Shown piece by piece: positions 52,572 through 63,689 of a stretch of DNA of 64,000 nt. Within the stretch, counting starts at the first letter, position 1. Every line of letters starts with the position of its first letter. A program made the translations under genes and the position numbers. This DNA comes from Paenibacillus thermotolerans (GTDB lineage: Bacteria > Bacillota > Bacilli > Paenibacillales > YIM-B00363): the NCBI RefSeq assembly GCF_028745515.1, contig NZ_JAQZSG010000008.1:93311-157310 (forward strand), read 5' to 3'. A model generated the notes under the pieces. That model searched no databases. It was not told the origin of the DNA and saw only the letters and a program-made list of their open reading frames with translations.

Positions 52572-52844
52572 TTATTTGCGGAATTCCCCGCAGTCCAGAC
52601 ACGTATCGATGCTTACGAGTCTGGATTCTCGAAGCGCGGCCAGCTTGACGCAGGTGATCGGCACGTCCGTATCCGGGTCAGAGGAAATCATGGTGCAGTA
52701 GGCGCAGGAGCCGATCAGCTCGCACGCGATGCGACGGATGGTCTTTTTCATTTCGTCGCTGTCCTCGGACAGCCATTTGTCGGGAATGTCATCGTACTCG
52801 GGACAATTCGTTCGATTCATATTGCCGGCCCGCACAGACTCCAC
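52572..52844 (-). CDS. Small Cys-rich protein under a c-di-GMP riboswitch
   Basis: A protein of about 82-90 residues that I do not recognise. It has seven acidic residues in its first third, a helical middle (MKKTIRRIACELIGSC), and six cysteines: one early, a C-x2-C pair (GSCAYC), a single Cys, and a final C-x2-C pair (CLDCG). This suggests a metal site or disulfide pairs. There is no signal peptide or membrane segment. The start is uncertain: GTG at 52844, GTG at 52835 (best spaced from GAGG) or ATG at 52820. The leader carries a c-di-GMP-I riboswitch, and a terminator follows directly, so it is a single-gene riboswitch transcript. Confidence 0.65.
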   Translation of the reverse strand: MESVRAGNMNRTNCPEYDDIPDKWLSEDSDEMKKTIRRIACELIGSCAYCTMISSDPDTDVPITCVKLAALRESRLVSIDTCLDCGEFRK

Positions 52845-52904
52845 CTCATCTTCGGCTTTCCGAAGAAGGACGTCCTCGCCACACGCACGGAACGAAACGT
52901 GAAG

Positions 52905-52990
52905 GGCAGCCAGGCGATCGTAGCTTGTTTAAGCCGTAGACCCATAGCTTTGCGTCCTTTCCTTTCGGAAAGTTTGCCGATTTCCTTATT
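52905..52990 (-). promoter_or_regulatory. Cyclic di-GMP-I (GEMM) riboswitch aptamer
   Basis: The complement strand reads GGCAAACTTTCC-GAAA-GGAAAGGACGCAAAGC, then ATGGGTCTACGGCTTAAAC, then GCTACGATCGCCTGGCTGCC. These are the GEMM-I signature blocks in order: the GGCAAAC strand, a GAAA tetraloop P2, the GGACGCAAAGC ligand-site strand, and the GCCNGGNUGCC end. Downstream, a CTTCGG-AAAG-CCGAAG hairpin lies just before the ribosome binding site region (52851-52866), a possible expression platform without a T-run, so control may be translational. The gene it precedes encodes the small Cys-rich protein. Confidence 0.92.
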
Positions 52991-53079
52991 GCACAATAAA
53001 TTGTTAATTTAATACAAAATCAACATTTTATATCGTACCACAAGATTGAGAAAGCGTCATCATTTATTTCGATGATTTG

Positions 53080-53123
53080 AAATACGAACTTTATTTGAAT
53101 AAGTAGTGTTAATGTTCGCCTTT
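53080..53123. promoter_or_regulatory. PurR operator (two inverted PurBoxes) of the pur operon
   Basis: AAATACGAACTTT (53080-53092) and, inverted, AAAGGCGAACATT (53111-53123). Each keeps the CGAAC core; core-to-core spacing is 24 nt, identical to the permease operator. It ends 3 nt before the -35. Confidence 0.82.
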
Positions 53124-53126
53124 TCG

Positions 53127-53155
53127 TTGACACTCCATGTCAGTATTGATAAACT
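53127..53155 (+). promoter_or_regulatory. Promoter of the pur operon
   Basis: TTGACA (53127-53132), 17-nt spacer, TAAACT (53150-53155). The leader is about 95 nt. Confidence 0.82.
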
Positions 53156-53193
53156 CTTAGTAGAAAGAAACGAAAAAATGAATGATGCAAGAT

Positions 53194-53227
53194 GTCCGAT
53201 AGCCATAGAAACGCTCGGACTTTTATT
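53194..53227 (+). terminator. Possible attenuator in the purE leader
   Basis: GTCCG...AGC pairs with GCT...CGGAC with a 2-nt bulge, followed by TTTTATT, 29 nt before the purE start. No guanine aptamer is recognisable in the short leader. Confidence 0.45.
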
Positions 53228-53255
53228 CTATTAGGTGAAGAGAGGATGAATTTCC

Positions 53256-53747
53256 TTGTCCACGCCGATTGTCGGAGTCATCATGGGAAGCCGTTCGGAT
53301 TGGGAAACGATGAAGCTGGCTTGCGGCATTCTCGAAGAGCTGCAAGTTCCGTACGAGAAAAAAATCGTCTCTGCGCACCGCACGCCGGACGCCATGTTCG
53401 ATTATGCGGAGACGGCAAAGAGCCGCGGTTTGAAAGTCATTATCGCGGGGGCCGGCGGCGCTGCGCATTTGCCGGGTATGGTGGCGGCCAAGACGGAGCT
53501 GCCGGTCATCGGCGTTCCGGTAAAGTCGGCGGCGCTGAACGGGCTCGATTCGCTGCTGTCCATTGTGCAGATGCCGGGAGGGATCCCGGTCGCTACCGTA
53601 GCGATCGGTACGGCCGGCGCAACGAATGCGGGATTGCTGGCGGCGCAAATGATCGGGGCGTTTGACGAGAGCGTCGCGGCGAAGCTGCGGGACCGCCGGG
53701 AGCGAATCCGGGCGGAAGTTGAAGCAAACAGCGATAACTTCGAGTAG
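53256..53747 (+). CDS. purE: N5-carboxyaminoimidazole ribonucleotide mutase
   Basis: A 163-residue class I PurE, which rearranges N5-CAIR to CAIR. The N-terminal [16 protein letters not shown], the SAHRTPD loop and [13 protein letters not shown] are diagnostic. The start is a TTG at 53256 after GAGAGGAT; no better start exists. It is the first gene of a ten-gene operon and sits with purK, its ATP-dependent partner. Confidence 0.96.
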   Translation: MSTPIVGVIMGSRSDWETMKLACGILEELQVPYEKKIVSAHRTPDAMFDYAETAKSRGLKVIIAGAGGAAHLPGMVAAKTELPVIGVPVKSAALNGLDSLLSIVQMPGGIPVATVAIGTAGATNAGLLAAQMIGAFDESVAAKLRDRRERIRAEVEANSDNFE

Positions 53748-53767
53748 AGCGGAGAATAATAACCCCT

Positions 53768-54979
53768 ATGGAAAATCATAACACTCCCATTACAACGCAA
53801 GTTGCCGAAGCGGAAAAGACGAACATTAAGCCGATTTTGCCGGGAGCAACGATCGGCATTCTCGGCGGCGGTCAGCTGGGCCGCATGATCGCACTCGCCG
53901 GACGAAATATGGGATACCGGTTTGCGGTGCTAGATCCGACTCCGGACTCGCCGTGCGGACAAGCGGCCGACCGTCAAATTACGGCGGGCTACGCCGATGA
54001 GGCTGCAGCCAGAGAGCTGGCATCGCTATCCGATGTCATTACGTACGAATTCGAGAATGTGAATGCCGGCGTAGCCGCCGTGCTGGAGCGTGAATCCTTC
54101 GTGCCGCAGGGCAGCGCGCTGCTTCGCACGACGCAGCACCGCCTCCGCGAGAAGCAAGCGATTGAGGCGGCAGGAGCGATCGTTGCGCCGTACCGGGAAG
54201 TGCTCGATCTGCCTGATCTTCGCCGCAGCATCGCGGAGCTCGGACTGCCATGCGTATTAAAAACTTCCACCGGCGGCTACGACGGGAAGGGGCAGCGCGT
54301 TATCCGCCGGGCGGAGGAAGCCGCCGATGCGTTCGCGGCGCTTGGGGGAGGCGGCGTGGAGCTGATCCTTGAAGGCTTCGTCGATTTTCAAATGGAAATA
54401 TCGGTGGTCGCCGCCCGCAGCGTGGACGGCACCGTATCGGCGTTCCCGCCGGCGGAAAATGTGCACGTAAACGGCATTCTTCATACGTCTGCGGTGCCCG
54501 CCCGCATCGGCGAGGAGCTGGCGCGGGAAGCTTGCGCGCTTGCGGCGAAGATCGCGGAAAGCTTGAACGTTGCCGGACTCATCGCAGTAGAGATGTTTGT
54601 CGGCAAGGACGGTACGCTGTACGTCAACGAGCTGGCGCCGAGGCCTCACAACTCGGGCCACTACACGATGGACGCGTGCACCGTTTCGCAGTTCGAGCAG
54701 CACATTCGCGCGATTTGCGGCTTGCCTTTGACGGAGCCGCGGCTGCTGACGCCTGTGGTTATGGTCAACGTGCTCGGCGAGCACGTGGAGCCGCTGCTCC
54801 GCTGGCTGGAAAGCGGAGGAGAACGCCGTTTGCCGGAGGGTGTGACGGCGAAGCTGCATTTATACGGCAAGGCGGAAGCGAAGCCGGGACGCAAGATGGG
54901 TCACGTCAATTTATTGACGAACGATATAGAGAAGGCGCTCCGTTGGGTGGAGACGTGCGGAATATGGAGGGAGAGCTAA
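53768..54979 (+). CDS. purK: N5-carboxyaminoimidazole ribonucleotide synthase
   Basis: A 403-residue ATP-grasp enzyme that carboxylates AIR to N5-CAIR. It has [14 protein letters not shown] near residue 27, the ATP-binding [14 protein letters not shown] loop, and [14 protein letters not shown] near the active site. The N-terminus is about 25 residues longer than usual because the ATG at 53768 precedes the canonical start; no better-placed initiation codon with a ribosome binding site is seen, so the extension may be real. It ends 2 nt before purB. Confidence 0.95.
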   Translation: MENHNTPITTQVAEAEKTNIKPILPGATIGILGGGQLGRMIALAGRNMGYRFAVLDPTPDSPCGQAADRQITAGYADEAAARELASLSDVITYEFENVNAGVAAVLERESFVPQGSALLRTTQHRLREKQAIEAAGAIVAPYREVLDLPDLRRSIAELGLPCVLKTSTGGYDGKGQRVIRRAEEAADAFAALGGGGVELILEGFVDFQMEISVVAARSVDGTVSAFPPAENVHVNGILHTSAVPARIGEELAREACALAAKIAESLNVAGLIAVEMFVGKDGTLYVNELAPRPHNSGHYTMDACTVSQFEQHIRAICGLPLTEPRLLTPVVMVNVLGEHVEPLLRWLESGGERRLPEGVTAKLHLYGKAEAKPGRKMGHVNLLTNDIEKALRWVETCGIWRES

Positions 54980-54980
54980 C

Positions 54981-56276
54981 ATGATCGAGCGTTACACAAG
55001 GCCGGAGATGGCTGCGATTTGGACCGAGGAAAACAAATTCAAAGCTTGGCTGGAAGTCGAGCTCACGGCGTGCGAGGCTTGGAGCGAGCTTGGCGTCATT
55101 CCGAAGGAGGACGTAAAGGCGCTTCGGGAGAAAGCGAGCTTTCAAATCGAACGCATCTACGAAATCGAGCAGGAGACGCGCCACGACGTAATCGCGTTCA
55201 CTCGCGCGGTATCGGAGACTGTCGGGCCGGAGCGCAAATGGGTGCACTACGGTCTTACGTCCACCGATGTCGTCGATACGGCGCTCGGCTATTTGCTGCT
55301 GCAAGCGAACCGGATTCTCGAGAAGGATATCGTTCGGTTCATCGACATTCTCGGCGACCAAGCGGTCCGCTATAAAGACACCGTCATGATGGGCCGTACG
55401 CACGGCGTTCATGCGGAGCCGACGACGTTCGGTCTCAAGCTCGCGCTTTATTATGAAGAAATGAAACGAAACCTCGATCGGTTCCGTCATGCCGCGAACA
55501 GCGTGCAATTCGGCAAAATCAGCGGAGCGGTAGGCACTTACGCCAATATCGATCCGTTCGTCGAGGAATACGTGTGCAAGCAGCTCGGCATTTCGCCGGC
55601 GCCGATTTCGACGCAGACGCTGCAGCGCGACCGCCACGCGGAATATGTTGCGACACTCGCGCTCATCGCCACGTCGCTCGACAAATTCGCTACGGAAATC
55701 CGTGCACTGCAGAAGTCCGAAATCCGCGAAGTGGAAGAGGCGTTCGCCAAGGGTCAGAAAGGCTCCTCCGCGATGCCGCACAAGCGCAACCCGATCGGCT
55801 GCGAAAACATCAGCGGCCTCGCGCGAGTCATCCGCGGCCACATGGTGTCCGCTTACGAGAACGTGCCGCTATGGCATGAGCGCGACATTTCGCATTCGTC
55901 CGTCGAACGGATCATCCTCCCGGATGCGACGCAGCTGCTCAACTATATGCTGAACCGTCTCGGGAACATCTTCAAAAACTTGACCGTATTCCCGGAAAAT
56001 ATGAAGCGCAATATGGAGCGCACGTACGGCGTGCCGTTCTCGGGACGCGTCCTGACGAAGCTGATCGACAAAGGCTGGAGCCGCGAAAAGGCGTACGACA
56101 CCGTACAGCCGAGAGCGATGCAAGCGTGGGAGGAGCAGCGCCAGTTCCGCTCCATTATCGAAAGCACGCCGGAAATTACCGAGGCGCTTACGCCGGAGGA
56201 AATCGCCGACTGCTTCGATCCGAGCTGGCACTTGAAGCATGTGGATACGATTTTCCGCCGCTTGGGATTAGGTTAA
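54981..56276 (+). CDS. purB: Adenylosuccinate lyase
   Basis: A 431-residue fumarase-superfamily lyase acting on SAICAR and adenylosuccinate. The three conserved regions are visible: [31 protein letters not shown] with a catalytic histidine, and the signature loop [27 protein letters not shown] precedes the ATG. The stop overlaps the possible purC start. Confidence 0.97.
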   Translation: MIERYTRPEMAAIWTEENKFKAWLEVELTACEAWSELGVIPKEDVKALREKASFQIERIYEIEQETRHDVIAFTRAVSETVGPERKWVHYGLTSTDVVDTALGYLLLQANRILEKDIVRFIDILGDQAVRYKDTVMMGRTHGVHAEPTTFGLKLALYYEEMKRNLDRFRHAANSVQFGKISGAVGTYANIDPFVEEYVCKQLGISPAPISTQTLQRDRHAEYVATLALIATSLDKFATEIRALQKSEIREVEEAFAKGQKGSSAMPHKRNPIGCENISGLARVIRGHMVSAYENVPLWHERDISHSSVERIILPDATQLLNYMLNRLGNIFKNLTVFPENMKRNMERTYGVPFSGRVLTKLIDKGWSREKAYDTVQPRAMQAWEEQRQFRSIIESTPEITEALTPEEIADCFDPSWHLKHVDTIFRRLGLG

Positions 56277-56293
56277 TGGAGGCGAAACCGAAA

Positions 56294-57196
56294 ATGACGA
56301 AGGACATGCTGCCTGAAGCGCTGCCGACGGCCGCTCCGTACGTGGATGCGCCGCTCGTGTATAAGGGGAAGGTTCGCGAGCTGTACGATATTGGGGAGCA
56401 TTTTCTCATTGTGGTGACCGACCGTATTTCCGCCTTCGATTATATATTGAAGCCCGCCGTGCCGGATAAAGGAAACATTCTGAACCGGCTTAGCGTTCAT
56501 TGGTTCCAGGAGACGAGAAACATTGTCGGGAACCATATGGTGCACGCGGACGCCGACAAGCTCGGCGCCTTCGTCACCGACAAGGAGCGGCTGAAGGACC
56601 GCATCATGGTCACCCGCAAAGCGCGGCGCATCGATATCGAGTGCGTCGTTCGGGGGTATTTGACCGGAGGCGGCTGGAGGCAGTACGAGAAGACCGGGCA
56701 GGTCAACGGGATTCCGCTTCCGGAAGGAACGCGGAAAAACGCAAAGCTGCCGAAGCCGATCTTCACGCCGGCGGCCAAGAACGACGTCGGGCACGACGAG
56801 GATATTTCGTTCGAGGAGATGCAGCGCGTCATCGGCGCGGATTTGGCGGAGCGGCTGCGCGATGCAAGTTTGCAATTATATGTATTTGCTCATGAAAAGT
56901 TGATGGAACGCGGGATCATTTTGGCCGATTGCAAGTTCGAGTTCGGTTTGATCGACGGGGAGCTCATCCTGATCGACGAACTGTTTACCCCCGATTCGTC
57001 CCGATTCTGGGCGAAGGAAAATTATGCGCTCGACATTGAGATCGACTCGATGGATAAAGAGCCGGTTCGGACCTATTTGGCGCAGTCGGACTGGGACAAA
57101 AACAGCGAGCCGGACCCTCTGCCGCAGCGCGTAGTGGAAGAGACGACCCGGCGTTACCGTGAAATATACAGACGCATTACGGGAGAAAGCCGATAA
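56294..57196 (+). CDS. purC: SAICAR synthetase, long form
   Basis: A 300-residue phosphoribosylaminoimidazole-succinocarboxamide synthase of the long (Ade1-like) type, rather than the roughly 240-residue Bacillus subtilis form. Motifs are VYKGKVRELYD, VTDRISAFDYIL, IECVVRGYLTGGGW, AAKNDVGHDEDISF and ILADCKFEFG with LIDELFTPDSSRFW. The ATG at 56294 follows GGAGGCGA by 11 nt. An ATG at 56276 overlapping the purB stop would add six residues. Confidence 0.95.
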   Translation: MTKDMLPEALPTAAPYVDAPLVYKGKVRELYDIGEHFLIVVTDRISAFDYILKPAVPDKGNILNRLSVHWFQETRNIVGNHMVHADADKLGAFVTDKERLKDRIMVTRKARRIDIECVVRGYLTGGGWRQYEKTGQVNGIPLPEGTRKNAKLPKPIFTPAAKNDVGHDEDISFEEMQRVIGADLAERLRDASLQLYVFAHEKLMERGIILADCKFEFGLIDGELILIDELFTPDSSRFWAKENYALDIEIDSMDKEPVRTYLAQSDWDKNSEPDPLPQRVVEETTRRYREIYRRITGESR

Positions 57197-57235
57197 TCGA
57201 TACCAATTCGAGAGTTCGAGAGGAGCAAGCAAGCG

Positions 57236-57481
57236 ATGAAAGCGACCGTTTACGTAACCGTAAAGCAAAATGTTCTCGATCCCCAAGGAAAAACCGTTCA
57301 AGGAGCCTTGCATTCGATGGGCTTCGACGAAGTCGGGGAAGTGCGCATCGGCAAATATATGGAGCTTACGCTGAACACGAACGACAAAGCTGCGGCGGAG
57401 GAGCGCATCCGCGCGATGTGCGAGAAGCTGCTGGCCAACACCGTAATCGAAGACTACCGCTTCGAATTGAAGGGGGAATAA
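57236..57481 (+). CDS. purS: FGAM synthase subunit PurS
   Basis: An 81-residue small subunit that bridges PurQ and PurL and channels ammonia in Gram-positive FGAM synthase. Sequence YVTVKQNVLDPQGKTVQGAL then GFDEVGEVRIGKYMEL is typical. AGAGGAGCAAGCAAGCG precedes the ATG, and purQ starts 4 nt after its stop. Confidence 0.95.
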   Translation: MKATVYVTVKQNVLDPQGKTVQGALHSMGFDEVGEVRIGKYMELTLNTNDKAAAEERIRAMCEKLLANTVIEDYRFELKGE

Positions 57482-57484
57482 CCG

Positions 57485-58204
57485 TTGACCGAACAACGTC
57501 AGATGCAGGCGGCCGTCATTGTGTTCCCCGGCTCCAACTGCGATATTGACTGCTGCAAAGCGGTGGAGCAAACGATTCGCCAGCCGGTGGACTACGTATG
57601 GCATACGGCGACCGATTTGTCGAAATACGACTTGATTTTGCTGCCGGGCGGTTTTTCCTACGGCGATTACTTGCGGACGGGCGCGATTGCGCGGTTTGCT
57701 CCGGTGATGGAGGAAGTGCGGAAGGCCGCGGAAGAAGGCAAGTACGTGCTCGGGATTTGCAACGGATTTCAAATTTTGCTCGAGTCCGGCTTGCTGCCGG
57801 GGGCGATGCTCCGAAACAACTCGCTCAAGTTTCGCTGCTCGCAATCGACGCTGCGGGTGGAGCGCGCGGATACGGCGTTCACGTCTCAGTATGCTGTCGG
57901 TGAGAAAATTTCGATTCCGATCGCGCACGGGGAAGGCAACTATTATTGCGACGAAGAGACTTTGAAGAGGCTTGAAGCGAACGGGCAAATCGTATTCCGG
58001 TACGACGGCTGGAACCCGAACGGCTCGGTGGCCGATATCGCGGGCATTATGAATGAGCGCGGGAACGTGCTGGGGATGATGCCGCATCCGGAGCGGGCGG
58101 TCGATTTGCTGCTCGGCTCGGAGGACGGCAAGCGGATGTTTACGTCAGTTTTCGAAGCATGGAGGGAACGCGCATATGGCAGCACAGCAGCAGCTCGCAG
58201 CTAA
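57485..58204 (+). CDS. purQ: FGAM synthase glutaminase subunit
   Basis: A 239-residue class I glutaminase that supplies ammonia to PurL. Nucleophile Cys92 in LGICNGFQ, and the His/Glu pair in MPHPERAVD near residue 200. The start is a TTG at 57485 after AGGGGGAA; an internal ATG six codons later lacks a site. It overlaps purL by 29 bp. Confidence 0.95.
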   Translation: MTEQRQMQAAVIVFPGSNCDIDCCKAVEQTIRQPVDYVWHTATDLSKYDLILLPGGFSYGDYLRTGAIARFAPVMEEVRKAAEEGKYVLGICNGFQILLESGLLPGAMLRNNSLKFRCSQSTLRVERADTAFTSQYAVGEKISIPIAHGEGNYYCDEETLKRLEANGQIVFRYDGWNPNGSVADIAGIMNERGNVLGMMPHPERAVDLLLGSEDGKRMFTSVFEAWRERAYGSTAAARS

Positions 58205-60434
58205 TCTGGCGAAGGAGCCGACGGCGGAGCAAATCCGCGACCAAAAGCTTTATAAGCAGATGGGCATGTCCGACGAAGAGTACGAGAAGGTTGTCGGCCA
58301 TCTCGGACGTCTCCCGAATTACACGGAAACCGGTGTGTTCAGCGTCATGTGGTCTGAGCACTGTTCTTATAAAAATTCCAAAGTAGTGCTGCGCAGATTC
58401 CCGACAACGGGCGAACGCGTATTGATGGGACCCGGCGAAGGTGCGGGCATCGTGGACATCGGCGACAATCAGGCGGTCGTGTTCAAAATCGAATCGCACA
58501 ACCACCCGTCGGCGATCGAGCCGTACCAAGGCGCAGCGACGGGCGTCGGCGGCATTATTCGCGATATTTTTTCGATGGGCGCGCGTCCGGTCGCTTTATT
58601 GAACTCGCTGCGATTCGGCCGCTTGGAAAACGAACGCGTACGCTATTTGTTCGAGCATGTCGTATCGGGCATTGCCGGCTACGGCAACTGTATCGGCATT
58701 CCGACGGTCGGCGGCGAAATTATGTTCGACGAGTCGTATGAGGGCAATCCGCTAGTGAATGCGATGTGCGTCGGATTGATCGAGCACGACCAAATTCAGC
58801 GGGGCGTGGCGCAAGGCGTCGGCAACCCGGTGTTTTACGTCGGACCGGCCACGGGCCGGGACGGCATTCACGGCGCGACGTTCGCGTCGGAGGAGCTGAC
58901 GGCGGAGTCCGAGGCGAAGCGGCCGGCCGTGCAGGTAGGCGATCCGTTCATGGAGAAGCTTGTCATGGAAGCGTGCCTCGAGGTGATCGAGCGCGGCTTG
59001 GTGCTCGGCATTCAAGACATGGGAGCGGCGGGGCTTACGTGCTCCAGCGCCGAGATGGCGAGCAAGGCGGGCAACGGCATGGACCTGTACTTGGATAAAG
59101 TGCCGCAGCGCGAGAGCGGCATGACGCCGTACGAAATGATGCTGTCCGAATCCCAGGAGCGCATGCTGTTCGTGACGACGCCGGACAAGGAGGAAGCGGT
59201 CAAGGAAGTGTTCCACCGCTGGGGCTTGTTCTGCGAAATCGTCGGCAAGGTGACGGACACCGGGCGTTTGACTTTATACCATAACGGGGCTATTGCTGCC
59301 GATATGCCGGTGCGAGCACTGGTGGACGACGTTCCGCAGTATCATAAGCCTTCTCGTGTACCTGAATATTATGTGGCCGGCGCGTCGGTGGATACTTCGG
59401 CGTACCCGGAAGCGACAGATATCGAAGGCGCATTGTTAAAAGTGCTCGGATCCCCGACGGTTGCGTCCAAAGAGTGGGTGTACCACCAATATGACTATAT
59501 GGTGCGGACGGCAACGGCGGTTGCGCCGGGATCGGATGCCGCTGTTGTGCGGGTTGACGGCACGCGCAAGGCGCTGGCGATGACGACCGACTGCAACGGA
59601 CGGTTCGTCTATCTCGATCCGGAGGTCGGCGGCGCGATTGCCGTTGCGGAAGCGGCGCGCAATATCGTTTGCTCCGGCGCTCAGCCGCTGGCGATTACGG
59701 ACAACCTGAATTTCGGTTCTCCGGAGAAGCCGGAAATTTTCTGGCAGCTGGAGAAGGCGGTCGACGGCATGGCGGAAGCTTGCCGAGTGCTGGACACTCC
59801 GGTCATCGGCGGGAACGTTTCTTTATATAACGAAAACGCGCGCGGCGCGATTTACCCGACGCCTGTCGTCGGCATGGTCGGCCTCGTGAGCGATATCGAT
59901 CATATTACGACGCAAAGCTTTAAGAATGAAGGCGACGTGATTTTCTTGCTCGGGAAGACGTATGCCGAGCTTGGCGGCAGCGAGTTCCAGCTTGCGGTGC
60001 ACGGCGTGACGGAAGGCCGTCCGCCGCGGTTGGACCTTGAGGTGGAGCAGAAGCTGCTGAAAACGGCGCTGGCGGCGATTCGCGGCGGCTTAGTCGTTTC
60101 CGCTCACGACTTGTCCGAAGGCGGACTGGCTGCGGCCTTGGCGGAAAGCTGCTTTGCGAATGAGCTTGGCGCCGATGTGGATGTAGCTACGGATTTGCGT
60201 GCGGATATCGCTTTGTTCAGCGAGTCGCAGTCCCGGTTGCTGCTGACTTGTAAGCCGGAGAAGGCGGACGCGTTGAAAATGATGCTCGTCGACAGCGGCA
60301 TTCCGGTGTCGGTCATCGGCAAAGTCGGCGGCGATCGGTTGACGGTTCGCGTGAACGGCTCGGTTGTGCTCGATACGGCGGTTGAAACTCTCGAGAAAAC
60401 ATGGAAGGACGCGATCCCGTGTCTCATGAAATAA
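58176..60434 (+). CDS. purL: FGAM synthase large subunit
   Basis: A 752-residue small-type PurL, which makes FGAM from FGAR, ATP and ammonia. Motifs include [14 protein letters not shown] (active-site histidine), [35 protein letters not shown] and [25 protein letters not shown] lies before the ATG inside the purQ coding end, indicating translational coupling. Length is normal. Confidence 0.97.
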   Translation: MAAQQQLAANLAKEPTAEQIRDQKLYKQMGMSDEEYEKVVGHLGRLPNYTETGVFSVMWSEHCSYKNSKVVLRRFPTTGERVLMGPGEGAGIVDIGDNQAVVFKIESHNHPSAIEPYQGAATGVGGIIRDIFSMGARPVALLNSLRFGRLENERVRYLFEHVVSGIAGYGNCIGIPTVGGEIMFDESYEGNPLVNAMCVGLIEHDQIQRGVAQGVGNPVFYVGPATGRDGIHGATFASEELTAESEAKRPAVQVGDPFMEKLVMEACLEVIERGLVLGIQDMGAAGLTCSSAEMASKAGNGMDLYLDKVPQRESGMTPYEMMLSESQERMLFVTTPDKEEAVKEVFHRWGLFCEIVGKVTDTGRLTLYHNGAIAADMPVRALVDDVPQYHKPSRVPEYYVAGASVDTSAYPEATDIEGALLKVLGSPTVASKEWVYHQYDYMVRTATAVAPGSDAAVVRVDGTRKALAMTTDCNGRFVYLDPEVGGAIAVAEAARNIVCSGAQPLAITDNLNFGSPEKPEIFWQLEKAVDGMAEACRVLDTPVIGGNVSLYNENARGAIYPTPVVGMVGLVSDIDHITTQSFKNEGDVIFLLGKTYAELGGSEFQLAVHGVTEGRPPRLDLEVEQKLLKTALAAIRGGLVVSAHDLSEGGLAAALAESCFANELGADVDVATDLRADIALFSESQSRLLLTCKPEKADALKMMLVDSGIPVSVIGKVGGDRLTVRVNGSVVLDTAVETLEKTWKDAIPCLMK

Positions 60435-61930
60435 TACCGCAGCTGTGGACGGGAGAGTATTTCAATGAAGGTGCGGACGACCGCGAATGGTTCGACAAGC
60501 TCCGCGAGGAGTGCGGCGTGTTCGGCGTTTGGGGCCATTCCGAGGCGTCGTCTTTAGCTTTTTACGGGCTACACGCGCTGCAGCACCGCGGCCAGGAAAG
60601 CGCGGGCATCGTAACGTCCGACGGGGGCGAATTCCATTACCATCGCGGGATGGGATTGGTCAAAGAGGTGTTCGACAGCTCGCGTCTTGGCGAGATGGCC
60701 GGTGCCGGCGGGATCGGGCATGTCCGCTATTCGACGTCCGGCGAGAGCAAGCTGGCGAACGCGCAGCCGTTCGTCTTCAAATACCGCGGCGGAGATTTGG
60801 CGGTGGCGACGAACGGAAACATCGTCAACGCGCCGGACATCCGGCGCGAGCTCGAAGCGGCCGGCTCGATTTTTCAGACGACGAGCGATACCGAGGTCGT
60901 CGCGCATTTAATCGCGCGGTCGAAGCAGCCGACGTTCCTCGATGCGGTGAAGGAAGCGTTGAATCGGCTGAACGGGGCGTATGCGTTCCTGCTGATGACG
61001 AACGATCAGCTGATCGCCGCGAGAGACCCGAACGGCTTGCGTCCGTTCGTGATGGGCCGTCTCGGCGATGCGTGGCTGTTCGCTTCGGAGACGTGCGCCT
61101 TCGATATAGTCGGCGCGGAATACGTGCGAGATGTGGAGCAGGGAGAACTGGTCGTGCTTGATCAAGGCGGCATGCGGACCGAACGGTTTGCGCCGCCGGG
61201 GGCGCGGCGGGCGATCTGCGCGATGGAATATATTTATTTTGCGCGGCCGGACAGCGACGTCGACGAAGTCAACGTGCACGCGGCCCGCAAGCGTATGGGT
61301 AAGCGGCTCGCCATGGAGGCGTTCGTCGACGCGGATATCATTACCGGCGTACCGGATTCGAGCATATCGGCAGCGATCGGCTTTGCCGAGCAGACGGGCA
61401 TCCCGTACGAGCTCGGCTTGATCAAAAACCGATACACCGGCCGGACGTTCATTCAGCCTTCGCAGGAATTGCGCGAGCAAGGGGTGCGGATGAAGCTGTC
61501 GGCCGTTCGCAAGGTGGTTGAAGGCAAGCGCGTCGTCATGATCGACGACTCGATCGTACGGGGGACGACGTCCCGCCGGATCGTCAATTTGCTCCGCGAA
61601 GCGGGAGCGGTCGAGGTGCATGTGCGGATTACGTCGCCGCCGTTTGCGAATCCGTGCTTTTACGGGATCGATACTCCTTCTCGGAAGGAGCTGATCGCTT
61701 CCTCGAAATCGGTGGAGGAAATTCGCGAGGCGATCAATGCGGATTCGTTGTATTTTCTCAGCCAGGACGGCCTTCTGGATTCGATCGGACGGCCGAACGG
61801 GGAGCTGAACTTGAGCCGCGGATTTTGCACCGCATGCTTCGATAACAAGTACCCGACGTTCGAGGGTGCGGACGCGGATACGGTTGCGGCTCTGACCGGG
61901 CTGACGCCGGGCTGCGGCGATTCGGAGTAA
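60419..61930 (+). CDS. purF: Amidophosphoribosyltransferase
   Basis: A 503-residue enzyme for the first step of purine synthesis (PRPP plus glutamine to phosphoribosylamine). Class II glutaminase with mature N-terminal Cys32 (REECGVFG) after a propeptide of 31 residues, longer than in Bacillus. The PRPP loop is [17 protein letters not shown]. Possible iron-sulfur ligand cysteines include those near FCTACF. The GTG at 60419 is chosen, with GAAGGA 9 nt upstream; an ATG at 60401 is the alternative. It overlaps purL by 16 bp. Confidence 0.96.
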   Translation: MSHEIIPQLWTGEYFNEGADDREWFDKLREECGVFGVWGHSEASSLAFYGLHALQHRGQESAGIVTSDGGEFHYHRGMGLVKEVFDSSRLGEMAGAGGIGHVRYSTSGESKLANAQPFVFKYRGGDLAVATNGNIVNAPDIRRELEAAGSIFQTTSDTEVVAHLIARSKQPTFLDAVKEALNRLNGAYAFLLMTNDQLIAARDPNGLRPFVMGRLGDAWLFASETCAFDIVGAEYVRDVEQGELVVLDQGGMRTERFAPPGARRAICAMEYIYFARPDSDVDEVNVHAARKRMGKRLAMEAFVDADIITGVPDSSISAAIGFAEQTGIPYELGLIKNRYTGRTFIQPSQELREQGVRMKLSAVRKVVEGKRVVMIDDSIVRGTTSRRIVNLLREAGAVEVHVRITSPPFANPCFYGIDTPSRKELIASSKSVEEIREAINADSLYFLSQDGLLDSIGRPNGELNLSRGFCTACFDNKYPTFEGADADTVAALTGLTPGCGDSE

Positions 61931-62019
61931 CGGGTTTTCAAGTTCGAGATTTTCCCCCCCATCGCTGGAGCGGGAAACTTTACGGATAAGAGTGAGATAT
62001 TTTGGGAGAGGTGACGGGA

Positions 62020-63075
62020 ATGTCGGAAGCGTATAAGGGCGCCGGCGTTGACATAGCCGCGGGCAACGAAGCGGTGGAAAGAATGAAGAAGCATGTAGGC
62101 CGTACCAACCGCCCGGGTGTGCTGGGAGGACTAGGGGGCTTCGGCGGACTGTTTTCTTTAGCCGAGGCCGGCGCAAAGTACGAGGACCCGGTGTTGGTCA
62201 GCGGTACCGACGGCGTCGGCACGAAGCTCAAGGTGGCGTTCGCGGCCGATAAGCACGACACGATCGGCATCGACGCCGTCGCCATGTGCGTCAACGACAT
62301 TGTCGTGACGGGCGCCGAACCGCTGTTCTTCCTCGATTATCTCGCCTGCGGGAAGCTGGTGCCGGAGAAGATCGAGCAGGTCGTCGCAGGCGTGGCCGAG
62401 GGCTGCGTCCAAGCAGGCTGCGCGTTGATCGGCGGCGAAACGGCGGAGATGCCGGGCATGTATGCCGAGGGCGAATACGACATTGCCGGCTTCTCGGTCG
62501 GCGTTGCGGAGCGCTCGCGCATGGTGGACGGCAGTTCGATCCGCCCGGGCGACGTCGTGCTCGGTTTCGGCTCCAGCGGCGTGCACAGCAACGGGTACTC
62601 ACTCGTGCGGCTGCTGCTTTTATCTGCTGACGGCGGACGATATGGCATCGACGAGGCGGTTCCGGAGCTCGGAGGCGCCGTATTGGGCGACGTGCTGCTG
62701 ACGCCGACGAAGATTTATGTAAAGCCGGCGCTTGCTTTGCTTCGCGGCGTCGAGGTGAAGGGCATGGCGCACATTACGGGCGGCGGCTTCATCGAAAACA
62801 TTCCGCGCGTGCTTCCTTCAGGAGTTAACGCGCATATTCGGCTCGGCTCGTGGGATATGCCGGCGATCTTTCCTCTGCTGCGTTCCGTCGGATCGCTGTC
62901 GCATGACGATTGCTACCGCACGTTCAACATGGGCATCGGCTTCGTGCTGGTCGTTCCTGCGGACGCGAAGGACGAGGCTATGCGGCTGGCGCGCGAGCAC
63001 GGGGAGACCGCCTATGAAATCGGCGTCATCACGGAAGGCACCGGCGTCGTCACGTTCGAGGGCGCGGAGGCATGA
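62020..63075 (+). CDS. purM: Phosphoribosylformylglycinamidine cyclo-ligase (AIR synthetase)
   Basis: A 351-residue ATP-dependent enzyme closing the imidazole ring. [15 protein letters not shown] at the N-terminus, [35 protein letters not shown], and [13 protein letters not shown] are all family signatures. The ATG at 62020 follows GAGAGGTGA; an in-frame TTG six codons earlier is less likely. The 89-bp gap after purF contains no promoter I can see. Confidence 0.96.
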   Translation: MSEAYKGAGVDIAAGNEAVERMKKHVGRTNRPGVLGGLGGFGGLFSLAEAGAKYEDPVLVSGTDGVGTKLKVAFAADKHDTIGIDAVAMCVNDIVVTGAEPLFFLDYLACGKLVPEKIEQVVAGVAEGCVQAGCALIGGETAEMPGMYAEGEYDIAGFSVGVAERSRMVDGSSIRPGDVVLGFGSSGVHSNGYSLVRLLLLSADGGRYGIDEAVPELGGAVLGDVLLTPTKIYVKPALALLRGVEVKGMAHITGGGFIENIPRVLPSGVNAHIRLGSWDMPAIFPLLRSVGSLSHDDCYRTFNMGIGFVLVVPADAKDEAMRLAREHGETAYEIGVITEGTGVVTFEGAEA

Positions 63076-63689
63076 AACGCGTTGCAGTATTCGCGTCGGG
63101 CTCCGGCTCGAACTTCGAGGCGCTGGTGAAGGCGTCTCGCGAGGCGGGGACGGGCTCGGCGCCATCGTATGAGATCGCATTGCTGGTCAGCGACCGGGCC
63201 AAATCCGGCGCTGTGGCGCGTGCGGGAGATTTGGGAGTTGCGGTGCTGACGTTTCGCGCCGCGGATTATGGTTCGCGCGAAGCGTACGAGCGGATGCTCG
63301 TTGACGAGCTGCGCGCGAGAAACATCGATTTTATCGTATTGGCGGGCTATATGCGGCTCGTTACGCAGGTGCTGCTTGACGCGTTCGACGGGAAGATCAT
63401 AAACGTTCATCCTTCGTTATTGCCCTCATTTCCCGGAACGGATGCGATCGTGCAGGCGATTGCGTACGGGGCGAAAATTACCGGAGTTACCGTGCATTTC
63501 GTGGACGGCGGGATGGATACCGGCCCCGTTATTGCGCAAGAGGCGGTTGCGATCGATGCGGCGGATACGGCGGAGACGCTGGCACCTCGCATTCACGAGG
63601 CGGAGCATCGGCTGCTGCCGTCCGTCGTCGCCGCCTTCGCCGAAGGGCGAGTGAGGCTCGACGGGCGGAAGGTGTGCGTGCAGCGGTGA
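63072..63689 (+). CDS. purN: Phosphoribosylglycinamide formyltransferase
   Basis: A 205-residue formyl-tetrahydrofolate-dependent GAR transformylase. The N-terminal [14 protein letters not shown] binds phosphate; the catalytic histidine is in [13 protein letters not shown] with the preceding Asn, and the aspartate in [12 protein letters not shown]. It overlaps the purM stop (ATGA). It is the last pur gene in the window; purH and purD, which normally follow in Bacillus, are not reached in the next 311 bp. Confidence 0.96.
   Translation: MKRVAVFASGSGSNFEALVKASREAGTGSAPSYEIALLVSDRAKSGAVARAGDLGVAVLTFRAADYGSREAYERMLVDELRARNIDFIVLAGYMRLVTQVLLDAFDGKIINVHPSLLPSFPGTDAIVQAIAYGAKITGVTVHFVDGGMDTGPVIAQEAVAIDAADTAETLAPRIHEAEHRLLPSVVAAFAEGRVRLDGRKVCVQR

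Noticed and set aside
53156..53255. Guanine riboswitch in the purE leader
   Set aside because: The leader is too short and lacks the conserved junction sequences of the purine aptamer.
56876..58087. 403-codon open frame antisense to purC, purS and purQ
   Set aside because: It spans several well-identified genes on the other strand and encodes no recognisable protein.
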